Shown here piece by piece: positions 1 to 9,289 of a DNA stretch of 20,034 bases. The notes below the pieces were generated by a model that made no database searches, was not told the origin of the DNA, and was given only the letters and a program-made list of their open reading frames with translations. The stretch covers positions 1-20,034 of the forward strand of contig SDVU01000117.1 of NCBI GenBank assembly GCA_016256075.1, read 5' to 3'. The position numbers and the translations under genes were made by a program. Source of the stretch: Dictyocoela muelleri (taxonomy: Eukaryota; Microsporidia). The stretch's first letter is position 1. Every line of letters begins with the position of its first letter.

Positions 1-115
1 AGCTACATTTATTTTCCCATTTTCTTCCATTTTTTGATGTTTTGTATTTCGGAAACGAAGTTTCCGACATACAAAACATCAAAAAATGGAAGAAAATGGA
101 AAAATAAATGTAGCT
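1..115. repeat. Near-perfect palindrome at the left end of the window
   Basis: Bases 1-56 and 60-115 are reverse complements with about two mismatches, around a 3-base loop (57-59). The arms begin AGCTACATTT and end AAATGTAGCT. A hairpin this long could be a short foldback transposon. It could also be an assembly or library foldback, because it starts exactly at base 1. The two mismatches argue slightly against a pure copying artefact. No reading frame is involved. Confidence 0.9.
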
Positions 116-189
116 TTCAGGAGTATTTAGACAAAATAATTTCGAATATGTTTTCATTTTTTTGTAAGCTTCTATATTTGTGAATATTC

Positions 190-1204
190 AGGTGCATCAA
201 ATAAGTAGTTAGTACCTAAAATTCATTAATAACATACACTTAACAACCATCTGTAAAAATTTAGAAGAATTATCTTTAAACAAACATTGCATTCCAGCAA
301 AATGTTTCACAGATAACGGTAGGCAGTTTACCTCTAAAAATTTCAAAAATTTAATCTATAAATATGGTATAAAAAATTTATTTATTAACCCACATACCCC
401 AACGAGAAAGCGTCATTATCGAAAGTATTAATTGTGAAATTATTGTAGGATCACGTTTTAGCATAGGCGAAACATTAAGCAAAGCTTTTAATAACATTTT
501 TATGTGAATAAATATGAACAATAATTCGACACTAACATTCTCATCTTATAAAATTTTCTTTAAAAAACACCTGGATTAGTTTTTTTGTAATAACCTTATA
601 ATTGATAATAATAATTTAGAAAATGCTATTCGAAAAAGACACGAGCAAAATTCAACCCTGGAAATTCCTCACGAAGAAAAATATTAAAAAGGAGATCTTG
701 TTCATTTAAAATATTCAATACAGATAAAATTATTACGAAATACGAAAGACAATCAGAGTTGTGGAAATTTTAAGTAGTTTAATTGTGCAATTATTGATAA
801 AAAGAAGAAAGTTGATAAAATATCAGTGGATAATATTAAACTATTCAAGAGAGTGGTGTAATGTACCACTCGCATTACAATACCCATCGACCTTTTAAGA
901 AGACGAGTTAAAAGAGCAATGCCTAGAAATTCTTAATATAAATTTCATTAAAATAAAAAAAAATTCGTTTTAAAATAAAATTAAACTTTAATTGATTTGA
1001 CACGTGTCACCAATATCAGATTTTCACAAAGGTATAAATATCGTTAAATTTTCATCCATGCCTCACGGATGCGACTTAATTTAAATATAAATTCTTGCCA
1101 AAAATCTATTTATATGAATTTTTCGGTCTCAGTAAACACTTACAGTGGAGACCCACACAATATTTAAATGTTTTATTGCGTGGGAAAGAATGTTTTAGCT
1201 TACA
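190..1204 (+). mobile_element. Ty3/Gypsy LTR retrotransposon fossil, 3' end only
   Basis: This is the 3' portion of a decayed Ty3/Gypsy element: the integrase end of pol (about 215-855), a purine-rich tract just before the LTR (AAGAGAGTGG, 847-856), and one LTR (857-1204). The integrase core is recognisable from a stretch reading PAKCFTDNGRQF near 294-330, with the second catalytic aspartate in TDNG. The same DNGRQF motif occurs in the minus-strand Gypsy element at 3245-7547, so the two belong to related lineages. The 5' part and 5' LTR are not in the window. The element is broken, with several breaks, and looks old. Confidence 0.8.
857..1204 (+). repeat. 3' LTR of the left Gypsy fossil
   Basis: A 348-bp segment starts TGTAA and ends TTACA, a perfect 5-base terminal inverted repeat of the TG...CA type usual for LTRs. 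It directly follows the purine tract at 847-856. It contains a TATA-like box (GGTATAAATATC, 1031-1042), as expected for the U3 promoter. The second LTR is not in the window, so the boundaries rest on these end signals alone. Confidence 0.7.
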
Positions 1205-2326
1205 TTGTTATCCCGGCAAATAAATTTAATCGTATTTTTTTAAAATTTTTATTTCATTCAGCGAACCAGTAAATATACATACACATAGCTTTTGAAAAAA
1301 AAAGACATTTGAGATTCTCATGATTAGTAAATATGATTGGGATATTATTTTTTTATTATAAAAATATTAAAAAAAAACTACATAGTAAATCATTTTATAT
1401 AACATTTTTTTTTGTAATCTCCCTTATATTCATGTTTACGGTTCTCTGAAAAAAAACAAGGGTAGAAACCATCTTTTTGAAGCACGAAAAATACTTATAA
1501 AATTTTATTTGGGTTTTGATCTTGAATTTTAGTTTATTTTATTTTTGGCTATAAAAAAACATTAATTGATTGAGTATGCGTTTTAACATCTTTCAAATAT
1601 ACAAAGTGGTACTGTATTCGACTTTAGGAAAAAATCTGTATAGTCTTTAAAATTATTATAGACTTATAAAAGTCTGTCATAATTTTCGTATTTTGTTATA
1701 GTATCTAATAAGTGATAAATATTATAATTGCGCCTCTTTTGTATAGTAAAATAAAAAGTAAAAAAGTCTAATATATCTTTCAAACATACACAATAGTATT
1801 TTTATGTTCTAGATTTTCACCGTAATCTTTTCTTTTATAAAACAATGATTCGCTATTTTTACAATATTCTGAATAACGCCTTAGGGTTCTAAAACTGTTT
1901 GTGCAACACAAATTAATGTGGAGAAGTATACAAAGTATATTGAAATAAGCTTAAAATTGTATGATAAAGAATGGATCAGTTTTTTTTAAAAAAAAATATA
2001 AAGCAATGACATTTTTTTCAAAGCAAAAAATTTCGTTGCTATAGAAAAAAAAAATGGAACCATTCTTTAACGGAAGATTTCAAGCTGTTTTCAAGACACT
2101 TTCATTAATTCACCAAATTACCTTTGAGTGGCAACCGTTGTAGAGCCCATATTATTATATATCTAGTTTGATTGCAGATTTTTAATATAACGATCTTATA
2201 TACTTTTATCTAAATCAGGGAAAAAAACTGTAACCTCTAAACCGCATGCGGCTGAATATTTATCTAATCCGTCTCTTCATCTTTATATAAAAATAACATT
2301 ATTCAATGATATCAATTTAAAATTTT
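1205..2326. other. AT-rich stretch with no recognised gene
   Basis: About 1.1 kb of low-complexity AT-rich DNA with many short A and T runs. I see no open frame of useful length, no tRNA boxes and no terminal repeats. The only structure noted is a 9-bp inverted pair (AAAGAATGG near 1966 and CCATTCTTT near 2059), which is weak. Confidence 0.6.
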
Positions 2327-2592
2327 GGTAATGAGTCACCCAAATGACCCGAAATTAGATCTAAAAAAGTTAATCAAAATGATGAAAAATATGTTTTTGA
2401 AATGATCTCGAGGTGATATTAGGAAGAATGGAGTCTTTATTATAAAAATTTATAGAAATTTCTATTTTAGGAAAGGATCTTTATATAAAAAAATAAATAT
2501 ATTTAATATTATAAACTAAATTCTAGCTATAATAACGGCAATTTCTTCAAAAAAAAATTATTTATCATTTTTGATTGCCCCATAGGGTTCCA
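2327..2592. mobile_element. Short MITE-like element sharing ends with the 2830-8032 element
   Basis: The left end (2327-2433) reads TAATGAGTCACCCAAATGAC, followed by an AATCAAAATG block and then TGTTTTTGAAATGATCTCG. The right end (2540-2592), in reverse complement, reads GGAACCCTATGG and then GGCAATCAAAAATGATAA, a diverged and shorter version of the same sequence. The same block recurs at 2841-2914 and, inverted, at 7924-8030. An element of about 265 bp with inverted ends explains the pair. No transposase is visible and I could not define a target duplication. Confidence 0.45.
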
Positions 2593-2987
2593 TTAAGATA
2601 AATAGAAATATAAAATCAATAGAATACCACTTTTTAAGTTTATTTTTTAACAGATTTTTTAGACCTTAAATTTTACATGTGATATCATATCATTGTAGAA
2701 ATGATATTCAGCGTCTTTTACTAATATTAATATTATAGTTTGGATAAGTACCATCTTATTTATATTTTCTTAAAAGCTTTTACATGAATATAAAGATAAA
2801 AAATAGTTATGTAGACAAAACTATTTTTTACCTTAACAAACCCAGAATTAGACCCAAAGAGGTAATCAAAAATGATAATAAATATGTTTTTGAAATGATC
2901 TCGCCGTGATATTAACAAAAATTGATTCTTTAATTTATTTTAAAAAAGGGAAATATCCACTCAAAAAATATTCGATTTTTTATGTCC

Positions 2988-3107
2988 TATGCCAAAATTC
3001 CCAATGCCCAAAATGCCCAATGCCCAAAATGCCCAATGCACAAAATGCCCAATGCCTAATGCTCAAAATTACCAATTCCCAAAATGCCAAATCCTCAAAA
3101 TGACATA
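2988..3107 (+). repeat. 16-bp minisatellite, left arm
   Basis: Tandem units alternate CCCAATG (7) and CCCAAAATG (9), a 16-bp compound period. Units are nearly exact in the first half and decay towards 3107. The array is also open in short reading frames, giving repeats such as CPMPNAQN, but this is a by-product of the repeat and no gene signals surround it. The inverted counterpart is at 7757-7876. Confidence 0.9.
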
Positions 3108-3244
3108 TCCACAAAATAAAATATCTTTAAAATACTATATTCAAAACATAGTCAATAAATTTTTAATATTTAAAATGATAATACTCTAAATGTTCTTTTA
3201 CTTTTTAAAACATTATAATTTAGAATTTTTTAATATTTATATTA

Positions 3245-3522
3245 GAGTAACCTCCGAATACAAGTTGATTAGTTAAAAATGATTTTATTGAAGATCCCCT
3301 TCGTCTGCGCATGGGGTAATTTCGCAGAACTATTTATGTCTTTAGAAAAATCAATGATTTTTCTATAACAGTTTTCCCTCCATTTTCATCAAATTCCCAC
3401 ATTTTAGTCTCAGTGTCAATGTTGACAAGTTTTTGAATTTTCATGGTTTTTGAATAATGAGCAGTACTTTCCAAAATAGCTTTGTTAACAATTAACTCTT
3501 TAGCAGAGGTAACGGATGCTAT
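3245..3522 (-). repeat. 3' LTR of the nested Gypsy fossil
   Basis: A direct repeat of 7270-7547. On the plus strand the pair starts GAGTAACCTCCGAATACAAG and ends GAGGTAAC plus a few bases. GTAACCTC at one end and GAGGTAAC at the other form an 8-base inverted repeat, in place of the usual short TG...CA. The boundaries could be off by several bases because no clear target duplication was found. Confidence 0.85.
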
Positions 3523-4610
3523 ATCCTTCCTCCTTTATATGGCCTGATATATTTTACTGACGCTCTGACTATTTTATTTCCCTTATCAATATATACGTTG
3601 TTTTTTGTCCTTGACATCCTTAATACTTTGAATAGACCTAACCATTTAGGATCTACCTTATCATTACTAAAATTTTTAAGATATATAAAATCACCTTCTT
3701 TATACTCTTGAAATCTCATTTTCTTCTTTATCTCACCATTGAATGTATTCACTTTTATTTTCAATTTATCAATAATTTTATCATAATTATTTAGTGCTTT
3801 AGTGTCTACATTTTTGAATATTGATTTTAAAAAAATATTTCGTATGGTGCTCGGTTAGTTGTAATGTTTGCATTAAGATTAACTCTTTTCCATATGTTTT
3901 TCATAAGCTCGTTTAGTGTTTGTCGTCTTGATATTCTCAAAACATTTCCTAACTCCTTATTTACTCTCTTAACTATCGAGTTTCCAGTCGGATATTTGGT
4001 GATGATTTGATATGAATTATGCCATTAGACTTCAGAAGTTGTTCGAATTTATCTGATATAAATTGTCGACCATTATCAGTCAGACATTTTAAAGGCGGGA
4101 CATGCACTGATATCCATTTCTTATCAAAGGCAACTAAGATTGTTTGGGTTTCAATATTATTAATTATAACAGTTTCAGTGTATCTCGAAAAGACATCTGT
4201 CATCACTAGCAAGTAAAAATATCGTCTTTTTATGTGACTTATGAAGTGGCATGTTTTAATTGGTCCTTTGATGTCAAGAGCGACACATTCATTCGGTTTC
4301 AGCACTATATTCATTTATTGTTCTTCAAGTTTTATGCTAAATTCCTCTATATATGGCATATGTGACATGTTGAAAATATTTCGTTTATTAATCTGCCCAT
4401 ATGTGGATTTTGAACGTAATTCTTATTGTCAGTTTAAGTTTAGTTGTACCCGGATGTATAAGATTGTCATGAGTCTCTTTAATGAATTCTCTAAGTATTT
4501 TGACGTTGGAAATTTTCTTGAAATTATGCTTATCATTTAAATGGTTATTGATTTCATCAAGTGTATTCGACTTTAGTTCTAATAAAAGATCGTCATAAGG
4601 CATTATCGTT
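3519..4610 (-). pseudogene. Gypsy integrase region (fossil)
   Basis: Integrase part of pol, which in the living family inserts the DNA copy into the genome. The N-terminal zinc-binding region shows HDNLIHPGTTKLKLTI (about 4425-4480). The core shows ALDIKGPI near 4280 (first catalytic Asp), TDVFSRYTE and then LTDNGRQF near 4060-4085 (second Asp). The C-terminal part (about 3519-3764) has the GPF/Y-like WLGLFKVLR segment and ends IRPYKGGRI, right at the purine tract and 3' LTR, as is usual when pol closes the element. Broken. Confidence 0.85.
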
Positions 4611-4619
4611 TGGGGTATA

Positions 4620-6035
4620 CTGGAGTCGTGAAAGTGAATCAGCTTCCTTGTTATTTTACCATTGGCGTGTATCAGTGAATAATCATATTCTTCAAGTGTT
4701 AATTTACATCTCTCGATTCTTTTTGTAAGGTCACCATTGAATGTTAAGTTTTTGTTGTCGGTCTTGATGAATACTTTGGAGTTATATATTAATTATTAAA
4801 AGTGTTTAAGTGATTTTATGCTGGCTAATACTTCTTTTTATACTATAGAATAATTTTTCTCAGAACCTGAATATTTTGAGCTAAATAATCTATTAATTTA
4901 ACGTCTTGTGTCAAGATGACTCCTATTCCTATATCAGGCGCGTCACATTTGAGAGTAAAAGGTTTATTGAAATCTAGATGATAAAGAACTGTGGCCTTTT
5001 GATATTATCAATAATAGTAGAAATGGTTCTTTTGTCTTCTTCGCTTAATGACAACTTCTTCTTAGTTTCTTTTAGCAGATTATAAATAGTGGAAAACTGA
5101 TTAGACATATTTTATATAAAAAGGCGGTACAAAAGTATTCCAAGCACTCTTTGGGAGTTTTTTCTTCGTCGTAATGTCATTAAGTGATATGTTATCTATT
5201 TTACTGATATTTGGTCTTATACCATTTTCATCAATGTGGTGACTTAAGAAGATAACCTCGCCTTGCAGGAATTTACTCTTCTCGAAATTTACTGAGATAT
5301 TATTATCTCCTATAATTTTAAAAACTTGTTTTAGAGTTTGATAGTGATCCTCAAGAGTCCAACTATGAACAAGAATGTCATCTAAGCACACGAAGGTGTT
5401 TTTAACGTTCCTAAAGAGTGAATTCATAGCCTTTTGAAAAGTAGCGTGGCGTTAAAAGCCCAAATGCAATCGATTAAATACATAAGTTTGATTTAGAATA
5501 CTGAATCCCGTTTTGTTGATGTCATAATTCTTAATAGGTATTTGGTAATACCCTTGGTTAAGATCGATTGTTAGTAAAATTTTGAATTTTTTAATTTTCC
5601 GAGGAGTTCATACATATTAGTAGTAAACTGATGTGTCCTTTTTGTTATAATATTCAGATGTCGGTAGTCAACTACAAGTTTAGGTTTACCATTGTTCTTC
5701 TTTATCACAAATACCAGAGAAACGAAGTCAGTATCTGCCACCTTAATTATATTATGGGAAATGAGTTCATTTAAGTGTGCTTTTACTGACATTTGCATGG
5801 ATTGTGGAACGGGATATTTCCTTTTTATCGTATTAAATTTATGTGTTAAGTCGATATAGTGATACACATTAGGTATTTTTCCACATTTGGGATTTGATTT
5901 TTTCATTGATTTTATTAAATCAAATATTTTTGTTTTGCATTCAGAGAGTACGAAGGTTCTTGTTTTAGCTATAATCTCATCATCAATACTGTTTCCTAGC
6001 TTCACTAGTTCAATTTCATACTCAGCACCGTCCAA
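4620..6035 (-). pseudogene. Gypsy reverse transcriptase and RNase H region (fossil)
   Basis: Reverse transcriptase N-terminal half at about 5571-6035 shows the canonical KPKLVVDYRHLN motif. The catalytic block at about 5350-5400 reads FVCLDDILVHS, a form of the YxDD box (here CLDD) with the usual D-I-L-V-H-S continuation. RNase H follows at about 4860-4990 with LKCDAPDIGIGVILTQ, the typical F-x-L-x-x-D-A-S-D-x-G-I-G pattern of Ty3/Gypsy. The region copies element RNA into DNA in living relatives. Broken. Confidence 0.9.
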
Positions 6036-6052
6036 AGAAACGAAACCCTATT

Positions 6053-6397
6053 TCAAATTATCACTGCTACATTATCAACTAGAAATCTCATACCAAGTAT
6101 GACTTGTTTGTTTGGATTAAGTAAGATGTAGAATTTTGACATGTATATGTTGTTCTTGTCATTATCTAATATAAATTCTAAATCGATTTCCTCGTTTATT
6201 TCGACTAGCTCACTGTTGGCGAGTTCGGTTATTTTAGGCGTAGGTATACAAATCTTTTGCAATTTTGATGACTCCATGAACCCTATTGATGAGAAATTTA
6301 TGACAGATCCCGTGTCAATAAGACCTTTGACATTTGTATACTTAATAATAACAGGTATATCGATTGTTTTAGGTCTACATTGAGGTAAGTTAATCAA
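6053..6397 (-). pseudogene. Gypsy aspartic protease region (fossil)
   Basis: A retropepsin-like segment with GLIDTGSVINF, the active-site D-T-G triad, near residue 28 of the open stretch. About 60 residues later comes VILGMRFL, matching the I-L-G-x-x-F/W-L motif near the C-terminus of this protease family. It sits between the gag zinc knuckle and the reverse transcriptase. In living relatives it cuts the Gag-Pol polyprotein. Part of the fossil at 3245-7547. Confidence 0.85.
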
Positions 6398-6429
6398 AAA
6401 GGCCTTCTTGTATGGGCTAGATTATGAAT

Positions 6430-7340
6430 TTTTGGCGTTGCTAAGTTTAGATTTTTTGTATTCCCGACACTCTATGGTACTATGTGTATGAGTTTTGTGG
6501 ATCTTGCAGAATTTACTATTAAACACCTTTTTATTTTCATGACTGTTGTTATTGTAGAGTAATCGTCTCTGTTACATTTATCATGATATTTCTTATTTAA
6601 ATCCTTGTGTTCAACAAAACATATCCTTACATTTTCAATTATGAATGTTTCCATCTCAATAAGTACTCGAATGATTGTCTCGGAGTACCTATTAGAATGT
6701 TTTAATATTTCAAATTTAGTGGAATAATATAATCCATTGTAGAATAATTCTTGAATCTTCGCTTTAGTATATCTTCGTTCCAGTCAAGGCAAAGGGCAAG
6801 TTTGTTTGTTATTATTTTTATTTCTTCAAAAAAAGCAGATATAGTATAATAATCATTCTGATGTATCGACGCCGCTTTATTTTGATATTTATATGCGGTA
6901 TTGTAGTTTTACTTAAGCTTTATTAGCTTGTTCAGAGTTTCCTCAGCAGTCATTACTTCTCCAATCTTATGTTAGAGGTTAGTATCCTCGATCTTGGTTA
7001 ATACTTCTAATTGAATGTCATCAGACCATTTGCAAATTCTTGCGAGTTCCTTAAAGCTAAGTTTACAGCTGATAAGGTCTTGCTCATCAAGTGAAACTAA
7101 TGTATTTATTTTATGTGTGATTCTAAGACCCGAACGTTCATTCCTATACTCAAAGCTTGCTGTATCAAATATTGGGTCGTTTATTATCATCATTTGCATT
7201 TTGCATTGTTCCTTTATCATTTCATCTTCAATCTGTTCGAAGGATTTTGTGTTACTTGTTATCAAGTTGGAGTAACCTCCGAATACAAGTTGATTAGTTA
7301 AAAATGATTTTATTGAAGATCCGCTTCGTCTGCGCATGGG
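6430..7340 (-). pseudogene. Gypsy gag region with zinc knuckle (fossil)
   Basis: The start of the element's coding region, between the 5' LTR and protease. A CKIHKTHTHSTIEC stretch near 6455-6505 fits the C-x2-H-x4-H-x4-C variant of the nucleocapsid zinc knuckle, a form also known from some plant Gypsy-type gags. The upstream capsid-like part (about 6972-7337) is not recognisable in detail. Its open stretch begins inside the 5' LTR, so the LTR may supply the first codons. Broken. Confidence 0.6.
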
Positions 7341-7547
7341 TGTTGTTTCGCAGAACTATTTATACCTTTAGAAAAATCAAATTTTTTCTATAACAGTTTC
7401 CCCTCCATTTTTCATCAAATTCCCACATTTTAGTCTCAGTGTCAATGTTGACAGGTTTTTGAATTTTATGGTTTTTGAAATAATAAGCCGTACGTTCTAA
7501 AATAGCTTTGTTATCAATTAACTCTGTAGCCGAGGTAACGAATGCTA
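7270..7547 (-). repeat. 5' LTR of the nested Gypsy fossil
   Basis: Matches 3245-3522 along its full length at about 90% by eye, in the same orientation. The start (GAGTAACCTCC) and end (GAGGTAAC) are shared with the other copy. For this minus-strand element it is the upstream LTR, so the promoter would lie here. I could not recognise a primer-binding site for a specific tRNA next to it. Confidence 0.85.
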
Positions 7548-7756
7548 AAATATCTTTAAGCCGCGATTAATTCTTTAATATTTTTGATTTTAATTATTTT
7601 TTTTCTTTTTCTAAATTCTTAGTTGTTAAATATAAAATTTTGATTTCAAAATCTAATTTTTAAAATAACAAATATTTATAAACAATTAGAAAATATGGCC
7701 CTTCGAGTTATAGAATTTTAAGGATATGTTATTTCGAGAATATTTCATTTTGAAGA

Positions 7757-7876
7757 TTGGGCATTTTGGGCATTGGGCATTTTGGGCATTATGCATTTTA
7801 GGCATTTGGTGTTTTAGGCATTGGGTATTTTGGGCATTGGGCATTATTCATTTTGGGCATTGGGCGATTTTTTGCC
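7757..7876 (-). repeat. 16-bp minisatellite, right arm (inverted)
   Basis: Plus-strand units alternate GGGCATT and TTGGGCATT, the reverse complement of the array at 2988-3107. Several units carry substitutions (TAGGCATTTGG, GGGTATTTT). The inverted placement of two arrays with the same period on either side of the LTR retrotransposon shows they belong to the two arms of one inverted-repeat element. Confidence 0.9.
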
Positions 7877-8032
7877 CGGTATATTTCCTTTTTGTAAACA
7901 TAAAAATTTTAAAACTCGATTTATGCTAATATCACGTCGAGATCATTTCAAAAACATATTTCTTATCATTTTTTGATTGCCTTTTTTGTGGTCTTATTCT
8001 GTGTCATTTAGGGAACTCAGTAACTATTGATG

Positions 8033-8371
8033 TAACGTTTTTCGCATGGATGTAATGCTTCTCGAATGCTAAATAAAAAAATAAATTGTAATTGAAAGTA
8101 AAATAGGAGGTCGCGTTTCTCACGTCACGCGTTTCTCGCGCCACAATTATTATTAAGTTCCTAGACAAATAACTTTGTACCCAGAGTTCTATTTCTGTTT
8201 TTTAATATAAGAGCTCCTTTACAAACAAAAATATATATTATTTGAAAAACGAATTAGAAAATAAAGATTCAAAAAAATAAGTAAAAAAAAATAATTGAAA
8301 ATGAATATTTGTAAAAAAAAATTATTTATTTTTGTTTTAAAAAGAAACCCGATTAATTTTATAAACGATTG
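8033..8371. other. AT-rich gap with a short GC-rich block
   Basis: Mostly poly-A/T sequence without a gene. The exception is 8108-8143, where CGCGTTTCTC occurs twice and GTCACGCGTTTCTCGCGCCA follows. This block resembles the GC-rich end of SINE-B (GTCGCGCGCTTGGTGTGCGA at 17243-17262) followed by an ACA-TATTAT-like run. It may be a degraded third SINE-B, but no convincing tRNA head was found upstream. Confidence 0.3.
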
Positions 8372-8860
8372 TCAATTTGATTCAGAAGTTTTTTCTTTTA
8401 TATTTCGCCTTCGCAAATTATACTCTTCTAAATATCTACAAATTTGATAACCCGTGATACCATTTCTGGTTTTTATATCTGTTTTAAAGTGCGTTCATTC
8501 ACATTCAATAAGATTAGTATTAAACCTTCGCCATTTTTTAACCCTTCTTGGTTGTTGACGACAATATGAATGACTTCAATATCTGCAACTTAGAGGACAT
8601 GATCTAAGACCATCAGTTTCTTTACCAAACTATTATTATTTGTCTTTCTTTTGAAGAACTTCTTATTCATTTTTTTTCCGGTCTGGTACTATTTATAAGA
8701 CCAATTTTCTTGTTTCTTCTACCACAGACAATCAAAGTAGCTCTTTGAATATAATCGTACATCAAAGAAGGATATTTGATCAGATTAGCTTTTATGATTA
8801 CAGTTTCATCAACTTTAACAGGTTTGTATAGCCAAATCTTATTATGCCCATCTTGTTGTC
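8372..8860 (-). pseudogene. Merlin (IS1016/ISXO2-type) DDE transposase relic
   Basis: This is a decayed transposase of the Merlin superfamily, which moves DNA by cut and paste. On the minus strand, KVDETVIIKANLIKYPS near 8755-8818 carries the first catalytic Asp in the V-D-E-T/S context. Further down, EVIHIVVNNQEGLKNGEG (about 8527-8580) matches the family's H-x-x-V-N-H-x-x-G-F block. It then continues in another frame as NTNLIECE, stop, THFKTDIKTRNGITGYQICR (8433-8521), matching the H-T-N-x-I-E-G/C-x-W region that holds the catalytic Glu. The stop is TGA where Trp (TGG) is expected. At least one frameshift and two stops are present, and the N-terminal zinc-ribbon part is not seen. Terminal repeats were not located. 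Confidence 0.65.
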
Positions 8861-8879
8861 TGCTTTTTGTTATTTAATG

Positions 8880-9289
8880 CTTTTTCTTTTAATTTTTTTA
8901 TATAATTTATTGAGATTAGATTTTTTTTGATATTATATTCATATTTCTTTTATAATCACATTAAATAATAAATAAGTATACGGAAAAATTGATTTTTGGA
9001 AAACATTTATCTTAAAGAATAAATTGCTTTTTCTACAATATTAGTATCTTAACCTGTAATTATTTTAATACGAAACTTTAAAATTCAAATTTAAACTACC
9101 CACTACAGTTGCAACATCCTCCGTCTTAAATCAGGCCGATATGGAGTAAAAATTAAAATTCAGCACTGTTGTCATTAAAGATTATTGATTTTATGTTTTT
9201 TTTCAACTTTAAAATTTATTTTATGGGTTTTAAAAACTTCACAGTTTAGGACCTATTATCGGGTTTTCAATTATAAAAAAAGTACTAAA
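8880..9289. other. AT-rich stretch, nothing recognised
   Basis: Low-complexity AT-rich DNA between the Merlin and hAT-like relics. No frame, RNA boxes or terminal repeats are seen. It may include the lost ends of either element. Confidence 0.5.

Larger units (their letters stand above)
3245..7547 (-). mobile_element. Ty3/Gypsy LTR retrotransposon fossil with both LTRs
   Basis: A 4.3-kb element read on the minus strand: 5' LTR (7270-7547), gag region, protease, reverse transcriptase, RNase H, integrase, then 3' LTR (3245-3522). The order PR-RT-RH-IN places it in Ty3/Gypsy (Metaviridae-like). The two LTRs are about 90% identical by eye, so the insertion is not recent. All coding parts can be recognised but the element is broken, with roughly ten breaks. 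A purine-rich tract (AAAGGAGGAAGG on the minus strand, near 3525-3537) precedes the 3' LTR. It lies inside a larger inverted-repeat element. Confidence 0.9.
2830..8032. mobile_element. Inverted-repeat element carrying a TGCCC minisatellite, split by a nested LTR retrotransposon
   Basis: The left arm (about 2830-3180) and right arm (about 7690-8032) are diverged inverted copies. Both contain, in order, a GGNAATCAAAAATGAT block, ATGTTTTTGAAATGATCTCG, GTGATATTA, an AAGGGAAATAT-like block, a TGCCC minisatellite, and a tail (TCAAAATGA, ATATC, CTTTAAAAT, CTATA). The Gypsy element at 3245-7547 lies between the arms. Without it the host element would be near 900 bp, essentially two long arms and a short centre. 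No transposase is seen, so it would be non-autonomous. The nesting order is inferred. Confidence 0.5.

Noticed and set aside
2906-3189. Open frames over the left minisatellite encoding CPMPNAQN-type repeats
   Set aside because: The 16-bp tandem repeat is open in more than one frame by itself. There are no start or stop signals, and the inverted copy lies in a transposon arm.
4019-6383. Plus-strand frames within the nested Gypsy element
   Set aside because: They are complements of the minus-strand pol region, which carries all the diagnostic motifs.
8433-8521. TGA read as tryptophan (a variant genetic code)
   Set aside because: It is seen only in decayed sequence that also has frameshifts and other stops. 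The pogo catalytic domain uses TGG normally.
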